From contig NZ_JOJL01000004.1 of the NCBI RefSeq assembly GCF_000721705.1, forward strand, positions 537,617 through 601,616: DNA of 64,000 nucleotides. Reading direction: 5' to 3'. Shown one piece after another: positions 27,104 to 34,951 of this stretch; the stretch's first letter is position 1, and each line of letters starts with the position of its first letter. A program made the translations under genes and the position numbers. Source of the DNA: Actinoplanes subtropicus. GTDB taxonomy: Bacteria; Actinomycetota; Actinomycetes; Mycobacteriales; Micromonosporaceae. Under the pieces are notes generated by a model. That model was not told the origin of the DNA. It ran no database searches and saw only the letters and a list, made by a program, of their open reading frames with translations.

Positions 27104-27601
27104 TCAGAGGCAGGAGCCCGGGTCTGCGCTGTCTCCGATGATGGTGACGAGGATGCGCCGGAACGCTTGGACCTGCTCGTGGCGGAAGCCGGTGAGCGCC
27201 GAGTTCTCGACGGCGGCGCAGGCGTGCGCGACCGCGGCGCGCCGGGCTTCACCGTCGTCCGTGATGACGGGAATGCGCAGGCGACGATCGCGGGGATTGC
27301 TCTGGCGCACGATCAGTCCCCGGTGCTCGAGCCGGTCCAGTTGGCTCATGAGAGTGGTCTTGTCCAGTCCGAGGGATTTGCCGAGATCGCCCTGTGTCAT
27401 GCCAGGGCTGTTCCGCAGCGCGCTCAGCACAATGTAGTCGCGCAGCGTCAGTCCGTGGTCCTCGGCCTTTTCCCCGGTCGCGTGACGCATGCGTTGCGCC
27501 GCGCGGTGCAGGAGCCAAGTGATCTCGGAGTCGGCCGAGGGGCCGGAACCCGCCGTCTCGGGCGTGAGGCCGGCGGGCGCCGGCGGAGTCGAGGGATTCA
27601 T
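27104..27601 (-). CDS. MarR family transcriptional regulator
   Basis: 165 residues. Winged helix with MTQGDLGKSLGLDKTTLMSQLDRLEHRGLI (recognition helix region) and a wing with NPRDRRLRIPVIT, the usual MarR DxRxR motif. The N-terminal 25 residues are a Pro-rich tail. Lies 17 bases after the MBL-fold hydrolase stop, so the two form an operon; regulation of that enzyme is likely. Confidence 0.9.
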   Translation of the reverse strand: MNPSTPPAPAGLTPETAGSGPSADSEITWLLHRAAQRMRHATGEKAEDHGLTLRDYIVLSALRNSPGMTQGDLGKSLGLDKTTLMSQLDRLEHRGLIVRQSNPRDRRLRIPVITDDGEARRAAVAHACAAVENSALTGFRHEQVQAFRRILVTIIGDSADPGSCL

Positions 27602-27618
27602 TCGCGGGCCTTATGTCT

Positions 27619-28482
27619 TCAGTGCTGCTGTGCCGCGGGCTCGGCCGTCAGCCGGGGGATGTCGTCATAGGCGTGGAGATCGTGAGCGGGGACGATGTGC
27701 ATCAACCCATCGAGGGCGATCATGCGCCGCAAATCCCGGCGGACCTGGCCGGGATCGTGATCGGCGAGCTTGCTCATCAGCCATGGTCGTTCGACGCGCC
27801 GGCGTATGCCGTCGAGCTGCCAGGTCAGATCGCCGATGAAGGCGTATCGGGAGCCGGAGGGCACGGTCACGAAGACGATGACCGATCCGGTCGTGTGTCC
27901 GCCGGCGTGAACGATGACCATGGAGCCGTCGCCGTGCACGTCGTGACTGGAGGGGAATCCGAGGTACGGCCGATCGTCGAAGCCGTACTCATGAATCTCG
28001 TGACCGCGGGAGACGTGCCGGAAGACCTTGCCGTCCCAGTGTCCGGATGCGTGCCGGCGCTCGTGTCCGTTCATCCAGATCGGCGTGTCCGGGAGGCTGT
28101 CCAGACCGCTGGCGTGGTCCCAATGCGAGTGGGTCAGCACCACGCCGAGCAGGCGGCTGCGGTCGTAGCCGCCGGCGTCGAGCTGCTCGCCGACTGTTCG
28201 GCCGACGTGGTGAGTGGAGCGCATGAACCGCGGAAGCATCGCGACATGCGCTGCGACATCGACGCCGAAGCCCGCGTCGATGAGCAGATCGCCGTTCGGA
28301 TGCTGTACCAGGATTGCCGACGCGGCGAACTGGCGCTTGTCGCGGAACGATCCGCCACGCACGGCCAGCGCCGCGGGTGTCTCGTACGTGCCGGTCGGCA
28401 GCTGATAGACGGCCATGTCGGCGGGTGCGTCGGCGTCGGGCAGCGGTCGCGTCCAGGGAGGCGGGTTCGGGAGAGGCTTCAT
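27619..28482 (-). CDS. metallo-beta-lactamase-fold hydrolase (quorum-lactonase-like)
   Basis: 287 residues from ATG 28482. Zinc site motif LTHSHWDHASG with the HxHxDH pattern, then VHAGGHTTGSVIVFV and FIGDLTW (bridging Asp) and a late His in IVPAHDLHAY. The spacing resembles the AHL-lactonase/AttM group rather than true beta-lactamases. No signal peptide. A GTG at 28557 would extend it by 25 residues that look non-conserved. A perfect short palindrome overlaps the chosen start codon. Co-transcribed with the following marR. Confidence 0.83.
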   Translation of the reverse strand: MKPLPNPPPWTRPLPDADAPADMAVYQLPTGTYETPAALAVRGGSFRDKRQFAASAILVQHPNGDLLIDAGFGVDVAAHVAMLPRFMRSTHHVGRTVGEQLDAGGYDRSRLLGVVLTHSHWDHASGLDSLPDTPIWMNGHERRHASGHWDGKVFRHVSRGHEIHEYGFDDRPYLGFPSSHDVHGDGSMVIVHAGGHTTGSVIVFVTVPSGSRYAFIGDLTWQLDGIRRRVERPWLMSKLADHDPGQVRRDLRRMIALDGLMHIVPAHDLHAYDDIPRLTAEPAAQQH

Positions 28483-28496
28483 ACGAAGACCGTATG
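28480..28496. promoter_or_regulatory. palindrome over the MBL-hydrolase start codon
   Basis: CATACG and CGTATG form an exact 6-base inverted repeat around AAGAC. It covers the ATG of the MBL-fold gene, whose operon partner is a MarR regulator, so an autoregulatory operator is plausible. Confidence 0.4.
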
Positions 28497-28630
28497 ACTC
28501 CGGATCGTCTGAGACAAGAAGATCTGAGCTCGGAAGGTTCCAGCAGTATGTCGACACCCGAGCCGCAGCTTTCTTCGGCCGGCTGGATCGCGACGGCGGC
28601 CTGGGCGAGGCTGTTGCTATTGCTCGGCTG

Positions 28631-29527
28631 CTATTGCTCGGCCAACGCGTCGCGGACGAAGGCGCGCCAGCGTGCCTCGGCCTCGGGGGTGGTCACCCCG
28701 TGCGAGCCGGGGTAGGCCAGCCACTCCTTTCGGTCGGTCGCCAAGCGCTGGAAAAGCTCTCGCTGCCCCTCCAGCGGGAAGAGATCGTCGTCCAGCTGCA
28801 CGTGGAACAGGACCGGGCAGGTGATCCGCCCGGCGTCGGCGGCGAACCGTTCTGCCAGATTCATCGCCGGGTTGAGCGCCGGCCCCTGCCGCAGCCCGAA
28901 CCTGCCCAGGACCGCCGCCCGGCACCGGACCCCGAGGGCGGCGACGAGCGGCAGCCCGAAGCGACTGCCCATCGACAGACCCACGTAGCCGAGGCGCGCG
29001 TCGTCGGCCAGCCCTTCGGCGGTCAGCGCGCCGATCGCCGCCAGCCAGTCGCCGACCATGCGGTCCAGCACCGCCTCGGCGCCTTCCCGGGCTACCTCGG
29101 CCCAGTAGGCCTCGGCGGTCATGGCGGTGGTGACCCGCTCGCCGTGGAAGGGACCGTCGATCGCCATCGCCGCGAAGCCGGCCTCGGCGGCGAACCACCG
29201 GCCCAGCCGTACGATGCGCTCGCTGCGCTTGTCCGACCTGCCGCCGTGGCCCAGCAGGACCAGCGGCGGAGGCGTGCTCGCCAGCGGCGGAGGCGTGCTC
29301 ACCAGCGGCGAAGGCGTGCTCACCAGCGGCGAAGGCGTGCTCACCAGCGGCGAAGGCGTGCTCACCGGCGGCGGAGGCGTGCTCACCAGCGGGGGAGGCG
29401 CGCTCGCCGCCCGCGCGGGGAGCCAGGCTAGGACCGGCACGGGGCCGCTCGGGCGCTGGACGTGGAACTCGCGCTCCTCTGCCTTGCCCACCGGTTGTCG
29501 GGTGCGCCACTCGATCCGAGCCCCCAT
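28631..29527 (-). CDS. alpha/beta hydrolase with expanded Pro-Ser repeat before the oxyanion hole
   Basis: 298 residues. Core features: LLGHGGRSDKR (oxyanion-hole strand), DGPFHGER, nucleophile elbow VGLSMGSRFGL (Ser in GLSMG), acid-containing LDDDLFPLEGQ and His in GSHGVTTPEA. It resembles dienelactone-hydrolase-like proteins. Between the first strand and the oxyanion loop lie seven heptapeptide copies of the STPSPLV type, encoded by a 21-base tandem repeat. A 14-base perfect duplication (28615-28642) covers its stop codon. Function unknown. Confidence 0.82.
   Translation of the reverse strand: MGARIEWRTRQPVGKAEEREFHVQRPSGPVPVLAWLPARAASAPPPLVSTPPPPVSTPSPLVSTPSPLVSTPSPLVSTPPPLASTPPPLVLLGHGGRSDKRSERIVRLGRWFAAEAGFAAMAIDGPFHGERVTTAMTAEAYWAEVAREGAEAVLDRMVGDWLAAIGALTAEGLADDARLGYVGLSMGSRFGLPLVAALGVRCRAAVLGRFGLRQGPALNPAMNLAERFAADAGRITCPVLFHVQLDDDLFPLEGQRELFQRLATDRKEWLAYPGSHGVTTPEAEARWRAFVRDALAEQ
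29259..29405 (-). repeat. seven 21-base tandem repeats inside a hydrolase gene
   Basis: Units of 21 bases start at 29259, 29280, 29301, 29322, 29343, 29364 and 29385. Three central copies are identical and the outer ones differ by one to three bases. They encode the heptad S-T-P-[PS]-[LP]-V-like in frame, so copy number changes would lengthen the protein without a frameshift. Confidence 0.95.
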
Positions 29528-29983
29528 CTGGACATCCCATCACCTCTCTGGGGCGAACCCAAGGCCCTATGGCCCCACCCCTGATCTCGATCTCGATCGG
29601 CGGCTCCCCGTGAAGGGTCGCGCCTGCCGCTGGACGCCATTCTGGCCGCGCCGCCCGGCGCCGGCATCGGACCACGGTCGCTCATACCGTGGTCCGATGT
29701 GGTCTTCGCCGGCCCGTGGCAATCTCATCGGCATCAGCAGCACGGCCGGCCGGGAGGTGCGGGGTGAGGAGGGCTTGGGGATCGGGGTATCGAGGCAGGC
29801 GCAGATGCCAGGCGAAGAGGACATAGGTGCCGCCGGCGCAGATCAGCCAGGTCACGGCGGCGTGCACCAAAGCGCGCCACAGGACTGATGGCACCGCGGC
29901 TGGTAGTGAGGCGACGGCTGGTCGTGGGCGCCAGCTGCAGATGGGGCGGCGGCCATGGTGGGTGGCTGGGTTGGGCGCGCGGT
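29528..29983. other. gap with no confident gene
   Basis: Between the alpha/beta hydrolase start and the 17-base repeats. The only candidate is a minus-strand 70-residue frame (29682-29894, GTG start) with one hydrophobic helix (HAAVTWLICAGGTYVLFAWHL) and no ribosome site. I also see CGATCTCGATCTCGATCGG, a short 6-base repeat near 29585. No RNA gene recognised. Confidence 0.5.
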
Positions 29984-30068
29984 GAGGCCGGGCGGGTCGT
30001 GAGGCCGGGCGGGTCGTGAGGCCGGGCGGGTCGTGAGGCCGGGCGGGTCGTGAGGCCGGGCGGGTCGT
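29984..30068. repeat. five perfect 17-base tandem repeats
   Basis: GAGGCCGGGCGGGTCGT is repeated five times exactly, then continues as decayed copies to about 30109. It lies immediately downstream of the ribose-type SBP stop codon, where a terminator would be expected. Confidence 0.95.
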
Positions 30069-30144
30069 GAGGCCGGAGGCCGGGCGCGCGGTGAGGCCGG
30101 CGGGTCGTCCCCGAGGCCGGGGCGGGCCTCGGGGACGGTGGTGG

Positions 30145-31131
30145 TCAGGAGCAGGTGGTTTTGTAGAGGTACTTGGCTACGTCCGGCTGGTCCACGTTGT
30201 CCTTCGTGATGACGGTGGAGTCGGTGCCTATCTCCTTGGTCACCGACTGGCCGCGGGCGGCTGCGGCTGCCTGGTCCACGCCGTCGGAGCCGATCTGGGC
30301 CGGCTGCTGGGCCACCAGGGCCTGGACTACGCCGTTGCGCAGCTGGTCCACCTGGGCCGGGCCGGCGTCGAAGCCGACGAGCTTGACCTGGCCGGCCTTT
30401 CCGGCTGCCTTGACCGCGTTGTTGGCGCCCTCGCTCTGGTCGGTGCTCAGGGCGAAGATGCCGGCCAGGTCGGGGTGGGCGGCCAGCTGGGCGGAGACCA
30501 GTTGCGAGATCTTGGCTACGCCGTTGGAGGTGAAGACGTTTCCTACGTACTTGATGTTCGGGTATTTCTTCAGGCCGTCCTCGAAGCCCTTCTGCCGTGC
30601 CTCGGCGGTGCTCACGCCGGGCTGGCCGCCGACCAGCAGGACGCTGCCCTTCTCGCCGACCAGCTTGGCCAGGGCGTCGGCGGCGGTCTCGCCGCCCTTG
30701 AGGTTGTCGCTCGCGATGGCCGAGGAGACGAAGCTCGTGTCGGCCAGCGTCGTGTCGACCAGGACCACCTTGATGCCGGCCGAGGTTGCCTGCTTGAGGG
30801 GCTGGATCAGGGCGTTCGAGTCGTTGGGGGCGATGAACAGCGCGTCCGGGTGGGTGGCGATCACCGAGTTGAGCAGGGGGATCTGCAGGCTCACGTCCCA
30901 GTTCTTGGCGCCCTGCACGGTCAGGTCGACGTTGTCCTTGGTGGCCTCGGCCTTGGCACCGCAGGCCATCGTCTCGTAGAACGGGTCGCCGGCCACGCCC
31001 TGGATGAAGGTGACCTTGACCTTCTTGTCGGCGCCCGAGCCGGACGAGGAGCCGGACGAGCCGGAGGCGTTCGAGCCGCAGGCGGCGAGGGTGGCGGTAA
31101 CGGTGACGACGACGGCGAGTTTTCTGATCAT
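30145..31131 (-). CDS. ribose-type ABC transporter substrate-binding lipoprotein
   Basis: 328 residues. Lipobox TLAACG (Cys18), Ser/Gly linker, then a periplasmic-binding-protein type I domain: VTFIQGVAGDPFYETMACG, DALFIAPNDSNALIQPLKQA, VDTTLADTSFVSSAIASDN and VKLVGFDAGPAQVDQL. This is the RbsB/pentose-hexose class. ATG 31131 has GGAGAAAGG upstream. It follows its permease gene across a 215-base gap filled with 18-base repeats. The neighbouring GH125 suggests the ligand is mannose or a short alpha-mannoside; that is inference. Confidence 0.93.
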   Translation of the reverse strand: MIRKLAVVVTVTATLAACGSNASGSSGSSSGSGADKKVKVTFIQGVAGDPFYETMACGAKAEATKDNVDLTVQGAKNWDVSLQIPLLNSVIATHPDALFIAPNDSNALIQPLKQATSAGIKVVLVDTTLADTSFVSSAIASDNLKGGETAADALAKLVGEKGSVLLVGGQPGVSTAEARQKGFEDGLKKYPNIKYVGNVFTSNGVAKISQLVSAQLAAHPDLAGIFALSTDQSEGANNAVKAAGKAGQVKLVGFDAGPAQVDQLRNGVVQALVAQQPAQIGSDGVDQAAAAARGQSVTKEIGTDSTVITKDNVDQPDVAKYLYKTTCS

Positions 31132-31173
31132 GGGTGGGCCTTTCTCCGGTGGAGGACCTCGCGCGGTGAGAGC

Positions 31174-31263
31174 GGCGAGGACGGCAAGAGGGGCGACGGC
31201 GGCGAGAGGGGCGAGGGCGGCCAGAGGGACGAGGGCGGCGAGAGGGACGAAGGCGGCCAGAGG
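31174..31263. repeat. five degenerate 18-base purine-rich repeats
   Basis: Units like GGCGAGGGCGGCCAGAGG start at 31174, 31192, 31210, 31228 and 31246. They lie between the permease stop and the SBP start, so they will be in the mRNA. The minus-strand copy is pyrimidine-rich. Confidence 0.9.
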
Positions 31264-31346
31264 GGCGAGAGGGGCAAAAGAGGCCAAAGGTGCTAAAGGG
31301 GCGACGGCGAAGAGGGAGATGGTGCGACGGACGCGGGGGGCAAGGG

Positions 31347-32426
31347 TCACGAGCCGCTTGCCTTGCGACGTCTGCTGCGCTGGTCGACCATGACGACGGC
31401 GACGAGCGCGGCGCCGAGGGCGACCTGCTGCCAGAACGGCTCGAGCCCGAGGATCACGAAGCCGTCGGTCAGGACCGAGGGGATGGCGACGCCTACGATC
31501 GTGCCGAGCACGGTGCCGACGCCGCCGCTGAGGCTGGTGCCGCCGATGACGACGGCGAGGATGGCCTGCAGCATGTCGGTCTGGTGACCGTTGAGCGTGG
31601 TGGTCTGGAAGCGGGCCAGGCTCACGTAGCCGGAGAGGCCGGCGAGCAGCCCGGAAAGGACGTACACCTTGAGGATGTGGCGGTCGACGTTGATGGCGGC
31701 GCGGCGGGCGGCCTCCTCGTGGGAGCCGATCGCCATGGTGTAGCGGCCGAAGCGGGTCTGCGACATGACGAACGCGCCGAGGGCGGCCACCGCGAGGGCG
31801 AGCAGCACCGTGTACGGCACGCCGAGGAAGTCGCCGTAGCCCAGCACGTTGGCGAGCCCGGCCGGGACGCCGTGCATGTCCTGGCCGCCGGCGATGATGT
31901 AGGCGAGCCCGGTCGCCGCGGCGAACGAGCCCAGGGTGGCGATCAGCGGCGAGATGCCGCCGCGGGTGGTGACCAGGCCGTTGACCAGGCCCCACACCAG
32001 GCCGGACAGCAGCGCGGCGCCGAGGCCGGCCAGGATGGTCAGCGGGCCGCCGCCGCCGATCGCGAGCATCGTCTTGAGGCCGACCACGCCGGAGAAGACG
32101 AGCACCGAGCCGACCGAGAGGTCGATCCCGCCGATCGTGATGACGAACGTCATGCCGACGGCGATGAGCAGGTAGCTGGACGCGTCGACGGCGATGCTCT
32201 TGGCGTTGAACCACGAGACGAACTGGTCGGGCCGGGTCGCCGAGAACAGCGCGACCAGCGCCACCAGCACGAACACCGACCAGCTGCGCTGCGTGCCGCC
32301 CAGCAGCCGCCGCCGGCGCGACCCGCCGGCCGGCGAGCTCTCGGCGGCCTCGTCGGTGACGCGCTCGACCGGGGTCCCCATTGGCGGCTCGGCGGCGGCT
32401 GTCGGGGCCGCCTCAAGCTCGGACAT
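31347..32426 (-). CDS. ribose-type ABC transporter permease
   Basis: 359 residues. About nine to ten hydrophobic segments with the RbsC signature region VGMTFVITIGGIDLSVGSVL and the EAA-like loop AIGSHEEAARRAAINVDRH. A ~55-residue cytosolic N-terminal tail precedes the first helix. ATG 32426 is chosen for GAGGTGAGG upstream; an earlier in-frame start lies across the operator. Has its own promoter with a LacI-type operator. Works with the SBP downstream and with the ATPase encoded divergently at 34178. Confidence 0.93.
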   Translation of the reverse strand: MSELEAAPTAAAEPPMGTPVERVTDEAAESSPAGGSRRRRLLGGTQRSWSVFVLVALVALFSATRPDQFVSWFNAKSIAVDASSYLLIAVGMTFVITIGGIDLSVGSVLVFSGVVGLKTMLAIGGGGPLTILAGLGAALLSGLVWGLVNGLVTTRGGISPLIATLGSFAAATGLAYIIAGGQDMHGVPAGLANVLGYGDFLGVPYTVLLALAVAALGAFVMSQTRFGRYTMAIGSHEEAARRAAINVDRHILKVYVLSGLLAGLSGYVSLARFQTTTLNGHQTDMLQAILAVVIGGTSLSGGVGTVLGTIVGVAIPSVLTDGFVILGLEPFWQQVALGAALVAVVMVDQRSRRRKASGS

Positions 32427-32450
32427 CGCCTCACCTCGAATCCCTAGGTG

Positions 32451-32509
32451 TGACAGCGTTGTCACCTTCCTGACTCGGGACGGTAAACCTTCGGAGCGCG
32501 CACCGTCAA
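32451..32509 (-). promoter_or_regulatory. promoter and LacI-type operator for permease-SBP
   Basis: On the minus strand: -35 TTGACG (32509-32504), 18-base spacer, -10 TACCGT (32485-32480), then near-palindrome TGACAACGCTGTCA (32464-32451) with a central CG, just downstream of the expected start site. The same arrangement recurs before the ATPase gene. Confidence 0.75.
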
Positions 32510-32520
32510 CGATCGTGGCG

Positions 32521-33999
32521 CTACCGATGCAGGGTCAGATCCGGCCGGACCTCCCGGACCGCGGCGGCGACCTCGTCCGGCATGGGCGGGATCGGGCGCG
32601 GGACCGGCGTGCCGGCCAGGCGCAGGCCGAGCTCGGCGAAGAGGGAGTTCGCCCAGGCGAACCACGGTCTCGTGAACACGGCGGGGTCGTCGACGTGGAG
32701 GCTCTCGTGCATCAGGCCCGCACCCGCGTCGGTGGCCAGCAGCGTCCGGAACAGCCCGTCTGCCTCCGCGGCCGACTCGGCGGTCAGAGCCTGCATGCAC
32801 AATGCCATCGGCCAGACGTGACGTGCCGGGGTGTGCGGGCTGCCCACGCCGGTGGCTGCCGCGCCGCGGTAGAAGTACGGGTTCACGTCGCTCAGGACCA
32901 TGGCCCTCGTGCGGCGGTACGTCGGGTCCGCCCGGTCGCACCAGCCCAGATACGGCAGGGAGAGCAGGCTCGGCACGTTGGCGTCGTCCATCAGGTTGGC
33001 GCCACCCAGGCCATCGACCTCGTATGCGTAGACCGGGCCGGCCGGCGCGTCGACCACGTCGGCCCCGACCAAGCCGTCCCGCGCCACGCCGGCCCCGACC
33101 ACGCCGTGCCGGGCCGTGCCGGCCTCGACCACGCCGTGCCGGGCCATGCCGGCCTCGACCACGCCGTGCCGGGCCACGCCGGCCGCGATCTCGGCGGCCA
33201 GGGCCAGCGCGCTGCTGGTCACGTCGGCCGGGAGCAGGTCGTTGCGGCCGAGGTGGACCAGGCCGTCGAGGGCGACCACCGCCGCCGCGTTGGCGGGCAC
33301 CAGGTAGCCGTACTCGCATCGGTCGTCGCTCGGGCGGAAGCCGGACCAGGTCATGCCGGTGCGGGCCACCGGTGTGCCGAGGCCGCCGCGGTCCAGCGTG
33401 TCGCCCTGGAATTCGCCGGCCAGGCGCTCGAACCGGTACGGCGAGTGCCGCTCGTGATCCTGCTCGGTGCGCCACAGCTCGAGGATCCGCACGGCGGCGG
33501 CGCCGAACTCGTCGTCCAGGTGGTCGGTGCCGCCGCCGGCCGCCCAGAGTTCGTAGCCGGACGAGAGGACCGCGCACAGCGAGTCGAGCTCGTACTTCCG
33601 CTCCCAGACGCCGGGCCCGGGCGGTGGCCGGTCGTGCTCGTCGGCATGCGCGCCGGTCGGGCCGTCGTTGATGGCGTTCGCGTACGGGTCGAGCAGCACC
33701 CCCCGGGCCATCCGCCGGACCACCCCGCCCAGCACCCGCCGCACCTCCGGATCACCCGCCGCGACCAGGTACGGGCGCAGCTGGCCGAGGGTGTCCCGGT
33801 GCCACATCGCCGGGATGTCCCCGGTGATGACGAACGGGTCGCCGGGGGTGCCGCGCAACGTCGTGGTCCAGGCGCTGGCGAAACAACCCCGGAAGGTGTC
33901 GCCCGCCCCGTACCGGCGCTGCAGCAGCCCGGCCGCCGGCGCGGCGACCGCGGCCAGGCTCGGCGGCAGGGCGGATCGGATCTCTGCGGGCATGGTCAT
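32521..33999 (-). CDS. GH125 exo-alpha-1,6-mannosidase with an internal repeat expansion
   Basis: 492 residues, longer than the usual ~430-450. Inverting exo-mannosidase family. Conserved blocks in order: TGDIPAMWHRDTLGQLRPYL, RPSDDRCEYGYLVPAN, VYAYEVDGLGGANLMDDANV, GSPHTPARHVWPMALCMQAL and MHESLHVDDPAVFTRPWFAW. No signal peptide, so it acts on imported alpha-1,6-mannosides. Four ten-residue repeats of the ARHGVVEAG type are inserted just before the conserved VYAYEVDG segment. ATG 33999 follows GGGAGGGCGGG. Divergent from the ABC ATPase gene. Confidence 0.93.
   Translation of the reverse strand: MTMPAEIRSALPPSLAAVAAPAAGLLQRRYGAGDTFRGCFASAWTTTLRGTPGDPFVITGDIPAMWHRDTLGQLRPYLVAAGDPEVRRVLGGVVRRMARGVLLDPYANAINDGPTGAHADEHDRPPPGPGVWERKYELDSLCAVLSSGYELWAAGGGTDHLDDEFGAAAVRILELWRTEQDHERHSPYRFERLAGEFQGDTLDRGGLGTPVARTGMTWSGFRPSDDRCEYGYLVPANAAAVVALDGLVHLGRNDLLPADVTSSALALAAEIAAGVARHGVVEAGMARHGVVEAGTARHGVVGAGVARDGLVGADVVDAPAGPVYAYEVDGLGGANLMDDANVPSLLSLPYLGWCDRADPTYRRTRAMVLSDVNPYFYRGAAATGVGSPHTPARHVWPMALCMQALTAESAAEADGLFRTLLATDAGAGLMHESLHVDDPAVFTRPWFAWANSLFAELGLRLAGTPVPRPIPPMPDEVAAAVREVRPDLTLHR
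33061..33180 (-). repeat. four 30-base tandem repeats inside the GH125 gene
   Basis: Units start at 33061, 33091, 33121 and 33151, differing by one to four bases. They encode decapeptides of the form [VMT]-ARHGVV-[EG]-AG in frame. The parent copy looks like the native helix end before the conserved beta segment. Confidence 0.93.
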
Positions 34000-34060
34000 G
34001 GTCCCGCCCTCCCGTCGGATGCGTCCGCCGGTCGGCGGGAACGCGGAGCCGGCGGTGGTG

Positions 34061-34108
34061 TTGACAGCGCACGCTAGCGCAGTACCGTCAGATGCGACAG
34101 CGTTGTCA
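34061..34108 (+). promoter_or_regulatory. promoter and LacI-type operator for ABC ATPase gene
   Basis: -35 TTGACA (34061-34066), 16-base spacer, -10 TACCGT (34083-34088), then CGACAGCGTTGTCA (34095-34108), matching the operator at 32451 over GACAGCGTTGTC. A second half-site TGACAGCG (34062-34069) overlaps the -35. Located in the divergent gap with GH125. Confidence 0.75.
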
Positions 34109-34119
34109 TCGACGGTGGC

Positions 34120-34167
34120 GAGCCGGGCCACCGACGAGCCGGGCCACCGACGAGCCGGGCCACCAAG
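34120..34167. repeat. three 16-base tandem repeats before the ATPase ribosome site
   Basis: GAGCCGGGCCACCGAC occurs at 34120 and 34136, with a third copy (34152) changed in its last two bases. The array ends 10 bases before the ATPase start and would be in its leader. Confidence 0.92.
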
Positions 34168-34177
34168 GGGAGGCGCA

Positions 34178-34951
34178 ATGACCAGCGAGGCGGACGCCCC
34201 GATACTCGAGCTCTCCGGAATCACCAAGAGCTTCGGCACGGTGCGCGCCCTCCGCGGCGCCGACCTGACGGTGCGCCGCAACGAGGTCGTCGCGCTGGTC
34301 GGCGACAACGGCGCCGGCAAGAGCACGATGATCAAGGTGATCTCCGGCGTCCTGCAGCCGGACGCCGGTCGGATCGCGGTCGACGGGCAGCCGGTCTCCT
34401 TCGACAGCCCGCTCGAACCGCGGCGGCACGGCATCGAGACCGTGTACCAGGACCTCGCGCTCGCCCCCGACCTCGACCCCGCGGCCAACCTGTTCCTCGG
34501 CCGCGAGGTGCTGCGCGGCGGCCTGCTCGGCCGGCTCGGCGTGCTCGACAAGCCGCGCATGCGGGGTCGCGCCGAGGAGGCGTTCAGCCGGCTCGGCGTC
34601 GGCCTGCAGGACACCCGCAGCCAGGTCGGCACCATGTCGGGCGGCCAGCGGCAGGGCATCGCGGTGGCCCGGGCCGTGCTGTGGGCCAGCCGGCTGGTGC
34701 TGATGGACGAGCCGACCGCGGCCCTCGGCGTGGTGCAGACCGGCCGCGTACGGGCGCTCATCGAGTCGGTCCGCGAGCAGGGCGTCTCGGTCCTGCTGGT
34801 CAGCCACAACCTGCCGTTCGTGTTCGAGGTCGCCGACCGGATCGAGGTGCTGCGGCTCGGTCGCCGGGTGGCGGTATTCTCCCGCGCGGAGGCCACCGCG
34901 GAAGGCGTGCTGGGCGCCATGACGGGCGTCACCGACATGAGCGGGCAGTAG
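34178..34951 (+). CDS. ribose-type ABC transporter ATPase, single-domain
   Basis: 257 residues. Walker A GDNGAGKST, Q-loop VYQDLALAPDLD, ABC signature MSGGQRQG, Walker B LVLMDEPTAALG, switch His in LLVSHN. One ATPase domain only, unlike the tandem RbsA; it resembles FrcA-type subunits. ATG 34178 follows AGGGGAGG. Should power the permease/SBP encoded at 31.1-32.4 kb, an unusual separation by the GH125 gene. The 3' end of the gene is the apparent source of tandem copies downstream. Confidence 0.93.
   Translation: MTSEADAPILELSGITKSFGTVRALRGADLTVRRNEVVALVGDNGAGKSTMIKVISGVLQPDAGRIAVDGQPVSFDSPLEPRRHGIETVYQDLALAPDLDPAANLFLGREVLRGGLLGRLGVLDKPRMRGRAEEAFSRLGVGLQDTRSQVGTMSGGQRQGIAVARAVLWASRLVLMDEPTAALGVVQTGRVRALIESVREQGVSVLLVSHNLPFVFEVADRIEVLRLGRRVAVFSRAEATAEGVLGAMTGVTDMSGQ

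Noticed and set aside
29259..31263. CRISPR array
   Set aside because: Repeats are directly tandem without unique spacers, units are 17-21 bases, and no cas gene is present.
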